A stretch of 39,544 nt of DNA, from assembly GCA_002457605.1 (NCBI GenBank), contig NTJT01000008.1:1-39544 (forward strand), in the 5' to 3' direction. Positions 9,801-16,309 of this stretch are shown here, one piece after another. The translations under genes and the position numbers were made by a program. Each line of letters starts with the position of its first letter. Positions within the stretch are counted from its first letter, which is position 1. Under the pieces are notes generated by a model. The model had not been told where the DNA came from and ran no database searches. It was given only the letters and a program-made list of their open reading frames with translations. Source of the stretch: Marine Group II euryarchaeote MED-G34. Lineage in GTDB: Archaea; Thermoplasmatota; Poseidoniia; Poseidoniales; Thalassarchaeaceae.

Positions 9801-10800
9801 GTCCAGCGATGACATCTTGCATGTATTTGTCATTCTTCGGAATTTCTCTACGGTGAAAATATCCGCCCTCGTCTTCCCCTTCTCCACTTTCTTGTTTTCC
9901 CTTTGAGGAAAATTCTGAGATAAATTCCCATCCTGGGATTTTCAGACGCTCGGTGTGCTTCTGGATCTTTGGAGCTTTCAGGCAGAGTCCTTCTCCGATT
10001 ACGAGCAACACTCCACCCCGAATTCTAGTACGAGGCGAATTGTTGGGATTCACGATGTTGCGAACTTCCTTGTAGCCCGCACACTCCTGCTTCTCAGTCT
10101 CCTCTCCGTTAATCATCACCGGGCACGCTCGCACGATAACCTCTATTTCCTCGGGAGGAGGCTTGTATTGTAGGCCGACACGGTAGAGGCCAAACTCTTC
10201 CTTGACCCGTTCAACTTCCGGCGTCGTCGGGATGTACCTCCCTATGCCGAGCTCACGACGTATCATGTCACCAATTAGGACGCTCAGCGCTTGGCCGGTA
10301 CCGCCCGCCGCTCTTATGGGTCCGGCGAAGTCGATGGATAGAAACTCAGATCCATCGGCGTTGTTCATGATGCGCACTCTTCCAATGCCGTCGAGCGGGG
10401 CAACTAGGATTGCTTCCGTCAGTACTCCGAGACCGACCCTAAGTCCGGAGTCGATGGCCTCGGTAATGTCATTATTCCTTGCATACATCCTCCGTGCTAC
10501 ATCAAGGGCTATCTCGATAGCAGCAGTTTCCCTGTCTGTGGTCAGTAGGAGATTGCGCAAGTCGTCCTCGATACTCATTCCGTCGAGATACTCTTCAAGC
10601 AGTTTCTCTGTTCTACTTGCGAGGTCGGTGGTGCGTGGGATTTCAACCTCATCTGAGAAATCAAGGCCCTTGGCCTTGGCCTCATCAGCGATGAGAAAGA
10701 CCTCGTCCGCGCGCCGGTCCAACCAACTCTGATACGCCGCACGCTCGGCACTCATACGAACCTCGTCGTACTCCGCAACATGCCTTTTATCCGAACTCAT
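6817..10800 (-). CDS. polC: DNA polymerase D large subunit (DP2)
   Basis: About 1327 residues, the catalytic subunit of the archaeal replicative polymerase PolD. The active-site motif RRNCDGDED lies near residues 1056-1063 and is followed by the family block LLDGLLNFSR...GGRMDAPLV. A Cys-rich zinc module occurs around residues 820-845 (CDKCG...C...ECGG) and another near 1225-1260 (CVKCAASYRR...CGG). The N-terminal region has the usual KTERPGK and GFGEFIENN segments. The protein is continuous, with no intein. Its last residues, MTLSDFV, resemble the weak C-terminal PCNA-binding motif known in PolD. The ORF can reach 10875, but the ATG at 10800 (MSSDKRHVAEYDEV) fits the family. The small subunit DP1 is not in the window. 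It is divergent from pyrE, with 135 bp between, and overlaps mptE by 4 bp at the 3' end. Confidence 0.96.
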   Translation of the reverse strand: MSSDKRHVAEYDEVRMSAERAAYQSWLDRRADEVFLIADEAKAKGLDFSDEVEIPRTTDLASRTEKLLEEYLDGMSIEDDLRNLLLTTDRETAAIEIALDVARRMYARNNDITEAIDSGLRVGLGVLTEAILVAPLDGIGRVRIMNNADGSEFLSIDFAGPIRAAGGTGQALSVLIGDMIRRELGIGRYIPTTPEVERVKEEFGLYRVGLQYKPPPEEIEVIVRACPVMINGEETEKQECAGYKEVRNIVNPNNSPRTRIRGGVLLVIGEGLCLKAPKIQKHTERLKIPGWEFISEFSSKGKQESGEGEDEGGYFHRREIPKNDKYMQDVIAGRPVFGEPGEPGAFRLRYGRSRATGLAAAGINPVSMQAHGGFLSVGTQMKTERPGKACAVTPCVDIDGPTVLLRDGSFRRISTIDEWKSCSAEVITIWDSGEVLSGFGEFIENNKRLVPSGYNRDWWAADIAESLDHPDKVEVFANILGIDRSLLPLGIPFNGAIERGGESSLDRSWRRRDWSLYLQDLVMKWDSARAISVEYGAAVPPPWNPWWSDMPMSFAPTVIKALVSSSIENGALHLHDGATAWSPDAYIEDIGLPASSTGSWPRWTMVHNHGILKSALMTLGIEHHHKGDDIVISSHWEGLIEGLGLEVDSGSVRIAVEAGPHIDDRVGRIRKATDIIAQEDARLEDLEGRRTVVRMKAETAARQEGLGIGDTDAAGKAAADEIENLGPVDKDALRKARMLIDEHEVDRSLWLVRRLSKLRWEDSVPCRVGSRMGRPEKAGVREMKPMVHALYPIGENGGPQRLLGQAAGKGVIRVEMGPRLCDKCGQESPHLRCHNRLVSGEAVECGGRTQESKRRGGQFRRRKGQRTSVPLGGILEIKRRALGLDRVPKRIKAVKGLVSIDQTPEPIEKGILRAKHEVSVFRDGTSRYDMSDVPITHFKPSEIGTPWNKLHDLGYSHDIFGAPLDSDEQMLELLPQDFVPSILAKSHLLSTCHFVDDLLVRFYGMEPFYEVSDESDLVGHLAIGLAPHTSGGVLCRIIGWTGASAGYAHPLFHAAKRRNCDGDEDSLMMLLDGLLNFSRSILPAGRGGRMDAPLVLSTRINPSEIDKEALNVDCSWSYNRAFYEATKSQPHPSEIEGIVDLVSNRLGAVGEIRGYGWTHDSGRLDAGPKNSSYKTLKTMEDKMLAQLALGTDLRPVSAQRVASQVIESHFLPDLRGNLMAFTRQKVRCVKCAASYRRMPLAGKCIQTVSVGGGLVGSRDGDSTLCGGNVVLTVSEGAVRKYIKITRNVIERYGVDDYTKQRVAWMTDSVDSLFNDDTVTVMTLSDFV

Positions 10801-10935
10801 GTATACACGCTCCGCCGCTGAACATCCCCGTACTGTGGGAGGCCGTCCAAGAACATTCACCGAAATGCCCGCCAATCTGGCTGTCCGGAGTGCGAACCTT
10901 CATCCGACCCCTGCCGAGCCGAAGCGAAGGAGAAG

Positions 10936-11523
10936 ATGGCGTCAACCAGCGTAGATGAAGCGAGGTCGAGACTTGTCGACAGGGTCCGTGACTTGGCTTA
11001 TCTTCACTCTCCCGATGAACCATTCACACTCGCTAGTGGCCGTCAAAGCACTCACTTCTTCGACATGAAGCCGGTGATGATGGATCCTGACTGTGCCCAC
11101 CTGCTTGGTGTGCTCATCCACGCTGAGATAGAAGACATCGGCAGCGTAGACGCGGTCGGTGGTCTCGAACTCGGCGCAATCCCCCTCACTGGAATTGCCA
11201 TTGCCAAGGCGGGCAAGGGATCTAGCCTACGCGGCTTCCTAGTGCGCAAGGAACCCAAGGGCCGCGGCGGTCGTAAAACCGGTAATCCCCCTGGTATTGA
11301 GGGTTCGAGCCTTGCTGCTGGTGACAGAGTAGTGCTTCTAGAAGACGTGACTACGACTGGGGGTTCTGCTCTGCAGGCCGCAGCCAGACTCAGCGAGATG
11401 GGCTGCGAAGTCGCCGCATGCATCACCATCCTAGATCGCGAAGAGGGCGGGGCGCAGGCTTTCGCCGAGGCTGGAATAAATCTTCGACCTTTGATTCTGA
11501 AGTCGGATGTCGCAGGTGGGTGA
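10936..11523 (+). CDS. pyrE: Orotate phosphoribosyltransferase
   Basis: 195 residues, normal length. It joins orotate to PRPP, giving OMP in de novo pyrimidine synthesis. The PRPP-binding loop VVLLEDVTTTGGSA is near residues 134-147. The KxxxxR catalytic loop region is FLVRKEPKGRGG, and the N-terminal FTLASGRQSTHFFDMK segment is typical. An AAGGAGAAG Shine-Dalgarno stretch directly precedes the ATG. The stop codon is followed immediately by the ATG of the tRNA-binding protein gene, so the two form a transcription unit with likely translational coupling. Confidence 0.92.
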   Translation: MASTSVDEARSRLVDRVRDLAYLHSPDEPFTLASGRQSTHFFDMKPVMMDPDCAHLLGVLIHAEIEDIGSVDAVGGLELGAIPLTGIAIAKAGKGSSLRGFLVRKEPKGRGGRKTGNPPGIEGSSLAAGDRVVLLEDVTTTGGSALQAAARLSEMGCEVAACITILDREEGGAQAFAEAGINLRPLILKSDVAGG

Positions 11524-11919
11524 ATGAGTCAGCACATCATCGACTCGAGCGAACCCTATCATCCCGAGAAGCTCGACAAGAAGGAGTACGTGGGCGCAGC
11601 GACCTACTTCGAGCTCGACATGCGTGCAGGCGTGGTTCTAGAGGTAGAGGAGTTCCCTGAGATGCGTAAACCCTCATACAAGATTCACGTCAACTTTGGA
11701 CCGGTAATCGGGAAACTATGGAGTTCCGCACAGATCACCAACTACTCAAGAGCCCAGTTGATTGGCCGCACTGTGGTAGGAGCAGTCAATCTCGGTGACA
11801 AGACCCTGCCAACGGGATTCGTCTCCCAGTTCCTCGTTCTCGGGGCACTCGACCCCGATGGCACAGTTCGCCTGCTCGAGCTACCCGACGGGGTGCTCCC
11901 TGGCTCCATGGTCGCCTGA
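11524..11919 (+). CDS. CsaA-like tRNA-binding domain protein
   Basis: 131 residues forming a stand-alone EMAP/MetG-C-terminal type OB fold. The segments FELDMRAGVVLEVEEFPEMRKPSYKIHVNFG and SSAQITN are typical of CsaA and related proteins. The C-terminal part has the family pattern VVGAVNLG..., FVSQFLVLGA and VRLLELPDG. Members bind tRNA without sequence specificity; CsaA has also been described as an export-related chaperone in bacteria. The N-terminal 20 residues (SSEPYHPEKLDKKEY) are an extension. The ATG follows the pyrE stop with no spacer. The gene ends 11 bp before the end of the convergent zinc-finger membrane gene. Confidence 0.82.
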   Translation: MSQHIIDSSEPYHPEKLDKKEYVGAATYFELDMRAGVVLEVEEFPEMRKPSYKIHVNFGPVIGKLWSSAQITNYSRAQLIGRTVVGAVNLGDKTLPTGFVSQFLVLGALDPDGTVRLLELPDGVLPGSMVA

Positions 11920-11930
11920 TTTCTTGAGCG

Positions 11931-13142
11931 TCAGGGGGACCATGACCCCGACTCTCGTTGGTGCATGTAGCAGTAACCGGACTTTCGGAATACCATCCGA
12001 CGGCACCTTTTGACAGTCTTCCCATCAATGTGTAGGCAATGGGTCTGTGATTTCAGGTAATCTTCGGTGTTGGTCTTTGACTCAGCATCTTTCTTCCCCT
12101 CTTTGAATGAAACATAATCCGAAGGCGCCGTTGTCCCCCAATCCTCTTCCAATTCCACTCCTTTTTTTCCGGCATGGGTTGTAGATGGAGTGGCGAACTG
12201 AAGGGCCCCCATCTCTTTCTTACATTCCTTGCAGACTAGCAAATCCTCCTTCTCATCTTCGTCGCCGAAAATCCATTCTGCCCCCAAAGCCGCTGGGACG
12301 AACCCCGCCTCTCCTGCAGCCCCCTCTGTGATGATAAGGAGGCCAATGCCAAGCACTCCTCCTGCCACCACCAATGCCCCACCGCCTAGAGTTTTCACGT
12401 ATGTCTCGGCCGGATCGTCTCCCACGGACCTGCAGGTGGTGCAGATGGGGGCCTCACAACCAGCTCTCTGGCAAGTCCAACCAATCGTTTTGTTGAGGCC
12501 GCATCGGCTGCAGGCACCTCCCTCAAGACCAGTCTCCGGGGCGGTGGTAAGGGCGAGAATGCCCCCTCCTATTGCCAATAGTAAGCCTAGGGCCAAGCTA
12601 CAGAAATCCCCACTCACAGCCCAACCAAGACCGATGAGAAGGATTAGTGCTCCCGCCCCCCTCCTCATCGTCACCGGCGTGCTTTCGGGGTTTACATGGG
12701 CCTCCATCTTCATGGCATTTTCCTTCATCTGCACCCGTCGGAGTTTCGGCTTGATGCCGTTCAAGGTGTCTAGCTCACCTGCGTCAAACCAGATTGTGGC
12801 GCAGTCCCCGCAGATGTCTATCTTCACGTCGTGCTCGCTCGCCCGGTCTTCTGATCCGAATGGTTTGGGTACCGCTATTTCCAACATCATAGAGGGGCAA
12901 ACCGGGCAACTGTGCCCTTCTGGGTGCTTTTCTCCCGTGTCCTCTATTTTCTCTCGTACTTCGTCTGGGACGACCCCGTGCATCGTCTTGGCCTGTACTG
13001 CGAGACCCCAGCATTTGGTGCATACTAACAGATCTACACCATCTACTCCCTCGGCTGACTCAACCCTCAGTTTTCTCGAGCATTGGGGGCAGTCGTAGTC
13101 ACTAGCTGCACTCACATTGGACCAGTTGCGAACCCCCATCAT
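11931..13142 (-). CDS. Multi-zinc-finger membrane protein, TFIIB-type ribbon
   Basis: About 403 residues from the ATG at 13142 (ATG at 13139 is equally possible; the ORF opens at 13163). Modules in order: an N-terminal zinc ribbon (CPQC...CTKC); a second of zf-TFIIB type (CPVC...CGDCATIWFDAGEL) around residues 85-125; a hydrophobic pair (ALILLIGLGWAVSG and LALGLLLAIGGGILAL); a third cysteine cluster (CSRCG...C...C...CTTC); another membrane stretch (GALVVAGGVLGIGLLII); a CKEC pair; and a C-terminal C-H-C-H motif (CLHIDG...C...YCYMH). I infer a small membrane protein with cytoplasmic zinc modules. The function is not recognised. It is divergent from the cyclophilin gene with about 50 bp between starts. 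Confidence 0.75.
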   Translation of the reverse strand: MMGVRNWSNVSAASDYDCPQCSRKLRVESAEGVDGVDLLVCTKCWGLAVQAKTMHGVVPDEVREKIEDTGEKHPEGHSCPVCPSMMLEIAVPKPFGSEDRASEHDVKIDICGDCATIWFDAGELDTLNGIKPKLRRVQMKENAMKMEAHVNPESTPVTMRRGAGALILLIGLGWAVSGDFCSLALGLLLAIGGGILALTTAPETGLEGGACSRCGLNKTIGWTCQRAGCEAPICTTCRSVGDDPAETYVKTLGGGALVVAGGVLGIGLLIITEGAAGEAGFVPAALGAEWIFGDEDEKEDLLVCKECKKEMGALQFATPSTTHAGKKGVELEEDWGTTAPSDYVSFKEGKKDAESKTNTEDYLKSQTHCLHIDGKTVKRCRRMVFRKSGYCYMHQRESGSWSP

Positions 13143-13195
13143 TAGGCTTAGGGCGGCACACATATGCTCTTGTGCCTGTGAACGCTCCCGGCTCC

Positions 13196-13681
13196 ATGCC
13201 TACCGTAGTCAAGATGACAACCAACGCTGGAGAGATACTAATCGGACTGTACACCGAAGACTGCCCAGAGACCACTGGGAACTTCCTCAAGCTCGTCGAT
13301 GACGGGTTTTACAACGGCCTGCACTTCCACCGAGTGATCAAGGATTTCATGATTCAGGGCGGTTGCCCCCACTCAAGGGATCCTAACAACGGTCGGGCCG
13401 GTACCGGAGGACCGGGATGGAAGATTCCGTGCGAACCATCCGCCCTAGCCAAGCGTCACGACCGCCCCGGGCTGTTCTCGATGGCGAACGCGGGCCCGAA
13501 CACCGGCGGCTCGCAGTTCTTCCTCACCACCGTGCCCACACCATGGCTCGATGGGAACCACGCGGTGTTCGGAGAGGTCATCGAGGGGATGGAGAACGTG
13601 TACAGGATAGAGAATTGTGACACTAAACCCGGTGACAGGCCACACGACCCCCAGAAGATAATCAGTGTAGAGCGGGTTTGA
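13196..13681 (+). CDS. Cyclophilin-type peptidyl-prolyl cis-trans isomerase
   Basis: 161 residues from the ATG at 13196. The frame extends upstream to a GTG at 13172, but the ATG gives the compact single-domain start MPTVVKMTTNAGEI normal for prokaryotic cyclophilins. Family motifs: NFLKLVDDGFYNGLHFHRVI, FMIQGG, GTGGPGW, FSMANAGPNTGGSQFF, and WLDGNHAVFGEVIEGM. The active-site Arg (FHRVI), the Gln of FMIQGG and the Phe of SQFF are present. No signal peptide is visible, so it should be a cytoplasmic protein-folding factor. It stands alone between the zinc-finger membrane gene and the fumarase gene. Confidence 0.92.
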   Translation: MPTVVKMTTNAGEILIGLYTEDCPETTGNFLKLVDDGFYNGLHFHRVIKDFMIQGGCPHSRDPNNGRAGTGGPGWKIPCEPSALAKRHDRPGLFSMANAGPNTGGSQFFLTTVPTPWLDGNHAVFGEVIEGMENVYRIENCDTKPGDRPHDPQKIISVERV

Positions 13682-13737
13682 GGCCACTAATGGATTTCTG
13701 TCACCAAACAATACGTTGCACTGCAGGCATACAGTCT

Positions 13738-13757
13738 GTGTTTATTAATAACCAATT
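13738..13757 (+). promoter_or_regulatory. Candidate TATA promoter of the fumarase gene
   Basis: An AT-rich stretch containing TTTATTAATAACC lies 10-25 bp before the fumarase start. An archaeal TATA centre near 13745 would put the transcript start close to 13770. That predicts a leaderless or near-leaderless message and would favour the second ATG (13773) over the first (13764). This is inferred from spacing only. Confidence 0.4.
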
Positions 13758-13763
13758 AACGCG

Positions 13764-15374
13764 ATGCGAAATATGGCCAAACATCGTGCTGGAGACCGCC
13801 GAATAGTCAGTATAAGCATACCAGAAGACCTTGCTAAGAGGCTCGATCGCAGAGTAGGCAAGGGTCGAGAGAATGGTCGTTCCGCAACCATTTCAAGAAT
13901 GATCCAGGACTCTATTGATTCGGAGTCTGAGGAGCGCACGGGACAGCCAGCAGCAGCAGCTCGCAGCGCTAGGGCGAAACCCGATGCCATCAGGATAGAG
14001 AAGGACACGATGGGAGAGGTTGAGGTCCCAGCAGACAGGTATTACGGGGCTCAGACCGCACGATCCCTAGTCAACTTCGACATCGGGGATGACATCATGC
14101 CCCGTTCGGTCGTCCGCGCTTTCGGTGTTCTCAAGCAGGCCGCGGCCCAGACCAACGTCGATCTTGGCCAGATGGACCCTAACATCGGCTCGTTGATCTC
14201 AGCGGCCTGTGAAGAGGTCATCACCGGCTCTCTTGACGAGCACTTCCCTCTGAGGATCTGGCAGACAGGCTCGGGTACTCAGACCAACATGAACGCGAAT
14301 GAGGTGATAGCTAACCGAGCGATAGAAATCTCTGGAGGTGCCGTGGGCAGCAAGACCCCGGTGCACCCGAATGACCACGTCAACCGGGCCCAGTCGAGCA
14401 ATGACACCTTCCCAACGGCTATGCACATCGCTGCAGCCGAGGAAACACAACATCGATTGTTGCCCGCAGTACGTCATTTACGAGGTAATCTGGCAAACAA
14501 GGCGCGGGACTTCAAGAGTACGGTGAAGATTGGTAGGACCCACCTGATGGATGCAGTCCCCCTGACCCTAGGGCAGGAATTCAGCGGGTATGTCTCGATG
14601 CTCGACGCCGACATCACACGCATTGAGAGTGCCATGGGAGATTTGCTTGAACTGGCATTAGGAGGGACCGCGGTCGGGACCGGTCTAAACACACATCCCG
14701 AGTTCGCTGACACAGTAGCGGCACACATTGCGGACAACACTGGGATGTCTTTTGTCAGTGCTGACAACAAGTTTGCACAGTTGGCAGGTCACGACGCGCT
14801 GGTAGCCGCCTCGGGAGCGCTGAACACACTTGCAGCTTCTCTGATGAAGATAGCCAATGACATCAGATGGCTCGGTTCAGGTCCGAGATGCGGCTTTGGG
14901 GAACTCTCGCTCCCTGCTAACGAGCCTGGATCAAGCATAATGCCAGGCAAGGTCAACCCCACTCAGGCAGAGGCGATGACGATGGTCTGCTGCCAGGTTA
15001 TGGGCAACCACACCGCTATCTCAGTCGGAGGCAGTCAGGGCAATTTTGAACTCAATGTGTACAAACCGATGATAATTCACAACTTCCTGCACAGTGTGCG
15101 CCTGCTTTCGGACACCTGTCGCTCGTTCACGGACAAATGCGTGGTAGGGCTAGAGGCTAACGAGGACAGAATTGCAACTCATCTAGAGAATTCACTCATG
15201 CTGGTAACTGCACTCAATCCTCACATCGGCTATGACAACGCCGCGAAGATAGCCAAGAACGCGCACTTGAAAGGAACCACACTCAGGGAGAGCGCTCTCG
15301 AACTCGATCTACTGACAGATGAGCAATTCACCAAGTGGGTCAAGGCCGAGGACATGATTGGGCCACGAATCTGA
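13764..15374 (+). CDS. fumC: Class II fumarase with N-terminal ribbon-helix-helix domain
   Basis: 536 residues. Residues about 77-536 are a complete class II fumarase (fumarate plus water to malate, TCA cycle). They show [59 protein letters not shown] and the signature [13 protein letters not shown]. The first 55 residues are instead a CopG/Arc-like ribbon-helix-helix: [20 protein letters not shown], then [16 protein letters not shown]. An Ala/Gln/Ser-rich linker of about 20 residues joins the two in one unbroken frame. The next in-frame ATG in the enzyme part (MGEVEV) would remove the conserved RIEKDT start, so the fusion is not a mis-called start. RHH domains usually bind DNA as dimers; here it could regulate, or only help assembly. 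ATG at 13773 is an alternative start. Confidence 0.93.
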   Translation: MRNMAKHRAGDRRIVSISIPEDLAKRLDRRVGKGRENGRSATISRMIQDSIDSESEERTGQPAAAARSARAKPDAIRIEKDTMGEVEVPADRYYGAQTARSLVNFDIGDDIMPRSVVRAFGVLKQAAAQTNVDLGQMDPNIGSLISAACEEVITGSLDEHFPLRIWQTGSGTQTNMNANEVIANRAIEISGGAVGSKTPVHPNDHVNRAQSSNDTFPTAMHIAAAEETQHRLLPAVRHLRGNLANKARDFKSTVKIGRTHLMDAVPLTLGQEFSGYVSMLDADITRIESAMGDLLELALGGTAVGTGLNTHPEFADTVAAHIADNTGMSFVSADNKFAQLAGHDALVAASGALNTLAASLMKIANDIRWLGSGPRCGFGELSLPANEPGSSIMPGKVNPTQAEAMTMVCCQVMGNHTAISVGGSQGNFELNVYKPMIIHNFLHSVRLLSDTCRSFTDKCVVGLEANEDRIATHLENSLMLVTALNPHIGYDNAAKIAKNAHLKGTTLRESALELDLLTDEQFTKWVKAEDMIGPRI

Positions 15375-15613
15375 AGGAATTGGAAACCCTCAATCAATTA
15401 TTCAGGAGCGAAACGCTCCGCAAACACTGCAAAGAAATCATAGGGGCCGATTACAGGTGGGAGCAGCAGAGGTTTCCGCACATGGGGGAGCTTCCACCCC
15501 TGCATACTCCGCAGGGTCCCAGGTTTCCCTGGGGTCCCGGGTGTCCCCCGGGCCTCTCGGCCCGAGTTTCCCCGGGTAGACTCCTCCAGGACCTCTAGTG
15601 CCCTTTTGTCGCG

Positions 15614-15653
15614 CTCCGCTTCCTTCCCCTTCCTTTCGTCCAGGTCTCTCCAC
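15614..15653 (-). repeat. Purine-rich 40-bp repeat, copy A
   Basis: On the minus strand this begins GTGGAGAGACCTGGACGAAA and continues GGAAGGGGAAGGAAGCGGAG. It matches copy B at 39 of 40 positions. It lies inside the candidate structured RNA. Confidence 0.9.
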
Positions 15654-15699
15654 TTCGCTCATCTTCTCTCTCTAGGGGCGTTTCCCCCCCCTTCGCGTT

Positions 15700-15739
15700 C
15701 TCCGCTTCCTTCCCCTTCCTTTCGTCCAGTTCTCTCCAC
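15700..15739 (-). repeat. Purine-rich 40-bp repeat, copy B
   Basis: It differs from copy A at one base (AACTGG instead of ACCTGG). It begins 86 bp from copy A. On both copies the minus strand ends in GAAGCGGAG, whose GAAGCGG is complementary to CCGCTTC near the predicted 5' end of the candidate RNA. Confidence 0.9.
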
Positions 15740-15794
15740 GGTCCGATACAGCTTCCTCCACGGATCTCTCCGCCCTTGTCCACTCGTGTTTCCC

Positions 15795-15860
15795 TCCGCT
15801 TCCTTCCCGTTCCTTTCCCTTCCTTGCGTCCGGTTCCCGTCGGTCTCTCCACTTCGTTCC
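15795..15860 (-). repeat. Purine-rich repeat, diverged and expanded copy C
   Basis: It keeps the two ends of the unit, GTGGAGAGACC and GGAAGGAAGCGGAG on the minus strand, and the GGACGCAAGGAAGG core. Extra bases between these elements make it about 66 bp. Confidence 0.65.
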
Positions 15861-16005
15861 TCACACCGCTTCCAGGTTCGTTCTCCTCCCCTTTCCACGC
15901 GTATCTCCTCGGGATAGTACTCTGCCTCGGTTTTTGTTTTCCCCGTTGCCGGTTCGGTTACGTTTTCCTCAGCTTCCTCCTCCGTTCTCTCCGGTTTCCT
16001 TCCCC

Positions 16006-16038
16006 TTCCTTCCCCTTCCTTTCGTCCAGTTCTCTCCA
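16006..16038 (-). repeat. Purine-rich repeat, partial copy D
   Basis: 33 bp identical to the matching part of copy B, exactly 300 bp away from it. On the minus strand it starts TGGAGAGAACTGGACG. It is followed by an additional GGAAGG run in place of the AAGCGGAG end. Confidence 0.85.
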
Positions 16039-16236
16039 GTTCTCTCTACCTTCTTTCTCTTCGGTTCTCCCGTCGTCTTCCCGCCCACTTGGCGTTCCGA
16101 CTCTTCCCCGATCTCCTTCCGAATCTCGGGTTCCGCCGCCGCTCTCTCGCGGCTCGGTTTCTGTGGCCCGCAGGTCGCGCCGAAGCGCCCCCACACCACT
16201 CCAGAGAAGCGGCAAGGTTAGCAGGGAGACATGGGA

Positions 16237-16250
16237 TACATAAACCTTTC
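16237..16250 (-). promoter_or_regulatory. TATA/BRE-like promoter for the candidate RNA
   Basis: The minus strand reads GAAAGG then TTTATGTA, the arrangement of an archaeal BRE plus TATA box. It sits between the end of the beta-propeller gene and the purine-rich interval. A start about 25 bp downstream would be near 16215. A second AT-rich match (CTATATTC, 16253-16260) lies just upstream. Assigned by pattern only. Confidence 0.45.
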
Positions 16251-16309
16251 TTGAATATAGCCGCAGTCTACCGGAAACGAGGGTCTCAAATGTTAATTTC
16301 CACTGTATT

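Larger units (their letters stand above)
15400..16216 (-). ncRNA. Candidate long structured non-coding RNA, unknown family
   Basis: This occupies the only long gene-free interval of the window (15375-16309). The minus strand is strongly purine-rich. Read on the minus strand it holds hairpins with stable loops: GCGC-UUCG-GCGC (16177-16188), GCCGC-GAGAGA-GCGGC (16138-16153), CUCGGGCC-GAGA-GGCCCGGG (15547-15566, one G-U pair), CCCAGG-GAAA-CCUGGG (15518-15533), CCCUGC-(7 nt)-GCAGGG (15498-15516) and GGAGCG-UUU-CGCUCC (15405-15419). UUCG and GNRA loops appear only on this strand, which gives the direction. A TATA-like element lies upstream at 16237-16250. The ends are inferred: start from the TATA spacing, finish from the last hairpin. 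I saw no archaeal RNase P or SRP RNA core motifs. Small open frames here are Arg/Glu/Gly/Lys-rich shadows of the purine bias. Confidence 0.5.

Noticed and set aside
6817-10800. Intein in the PolD large subunit, because the protein is long
   Set aside because: Reading through shows continuous family sequence, including around the NCDGDED site, with no splicing motifs. The extra length is in ordinary parts and in the upstream extension I removed.
10801-10875. Upstream extension of the PolD large subunit
   Set aside because: The 25 extra residues do not resemble the family, and ATG 10800 gives the normal start.
15405-15419. Bacterial-type terminator after fumC
   Set aside because: The hairpin is perfect but no T run follows on either strand, and Archaea do not use this type. 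I list it as part of the candidate RNA.
15614-16038. CRISPR array
   Set aside because: Only four copies, irregular spacing, one expanded and one partial copy, no cas genes.
15400-16216. RNase P RNA or SRP RNA
   Set aside because: I looked for the GAGGAAAGTCC-type and related conserved P RNA regions and for the SRP helix 8 core and did not find them. A covariance-model search would settle it.
15375-16243. Several open frames of 60-155 codons on both strands in the gene-free interval
   Set aside because: They are Arg/Glu/Gly/Lys-rich on the minus strand and Ser/Pro/Phe/Leu-rich on the plus strand, as expected from a purine/pyrimidine bias. They overlap in several frames, none has a recognisable domain, and the repeats fall in different frames.
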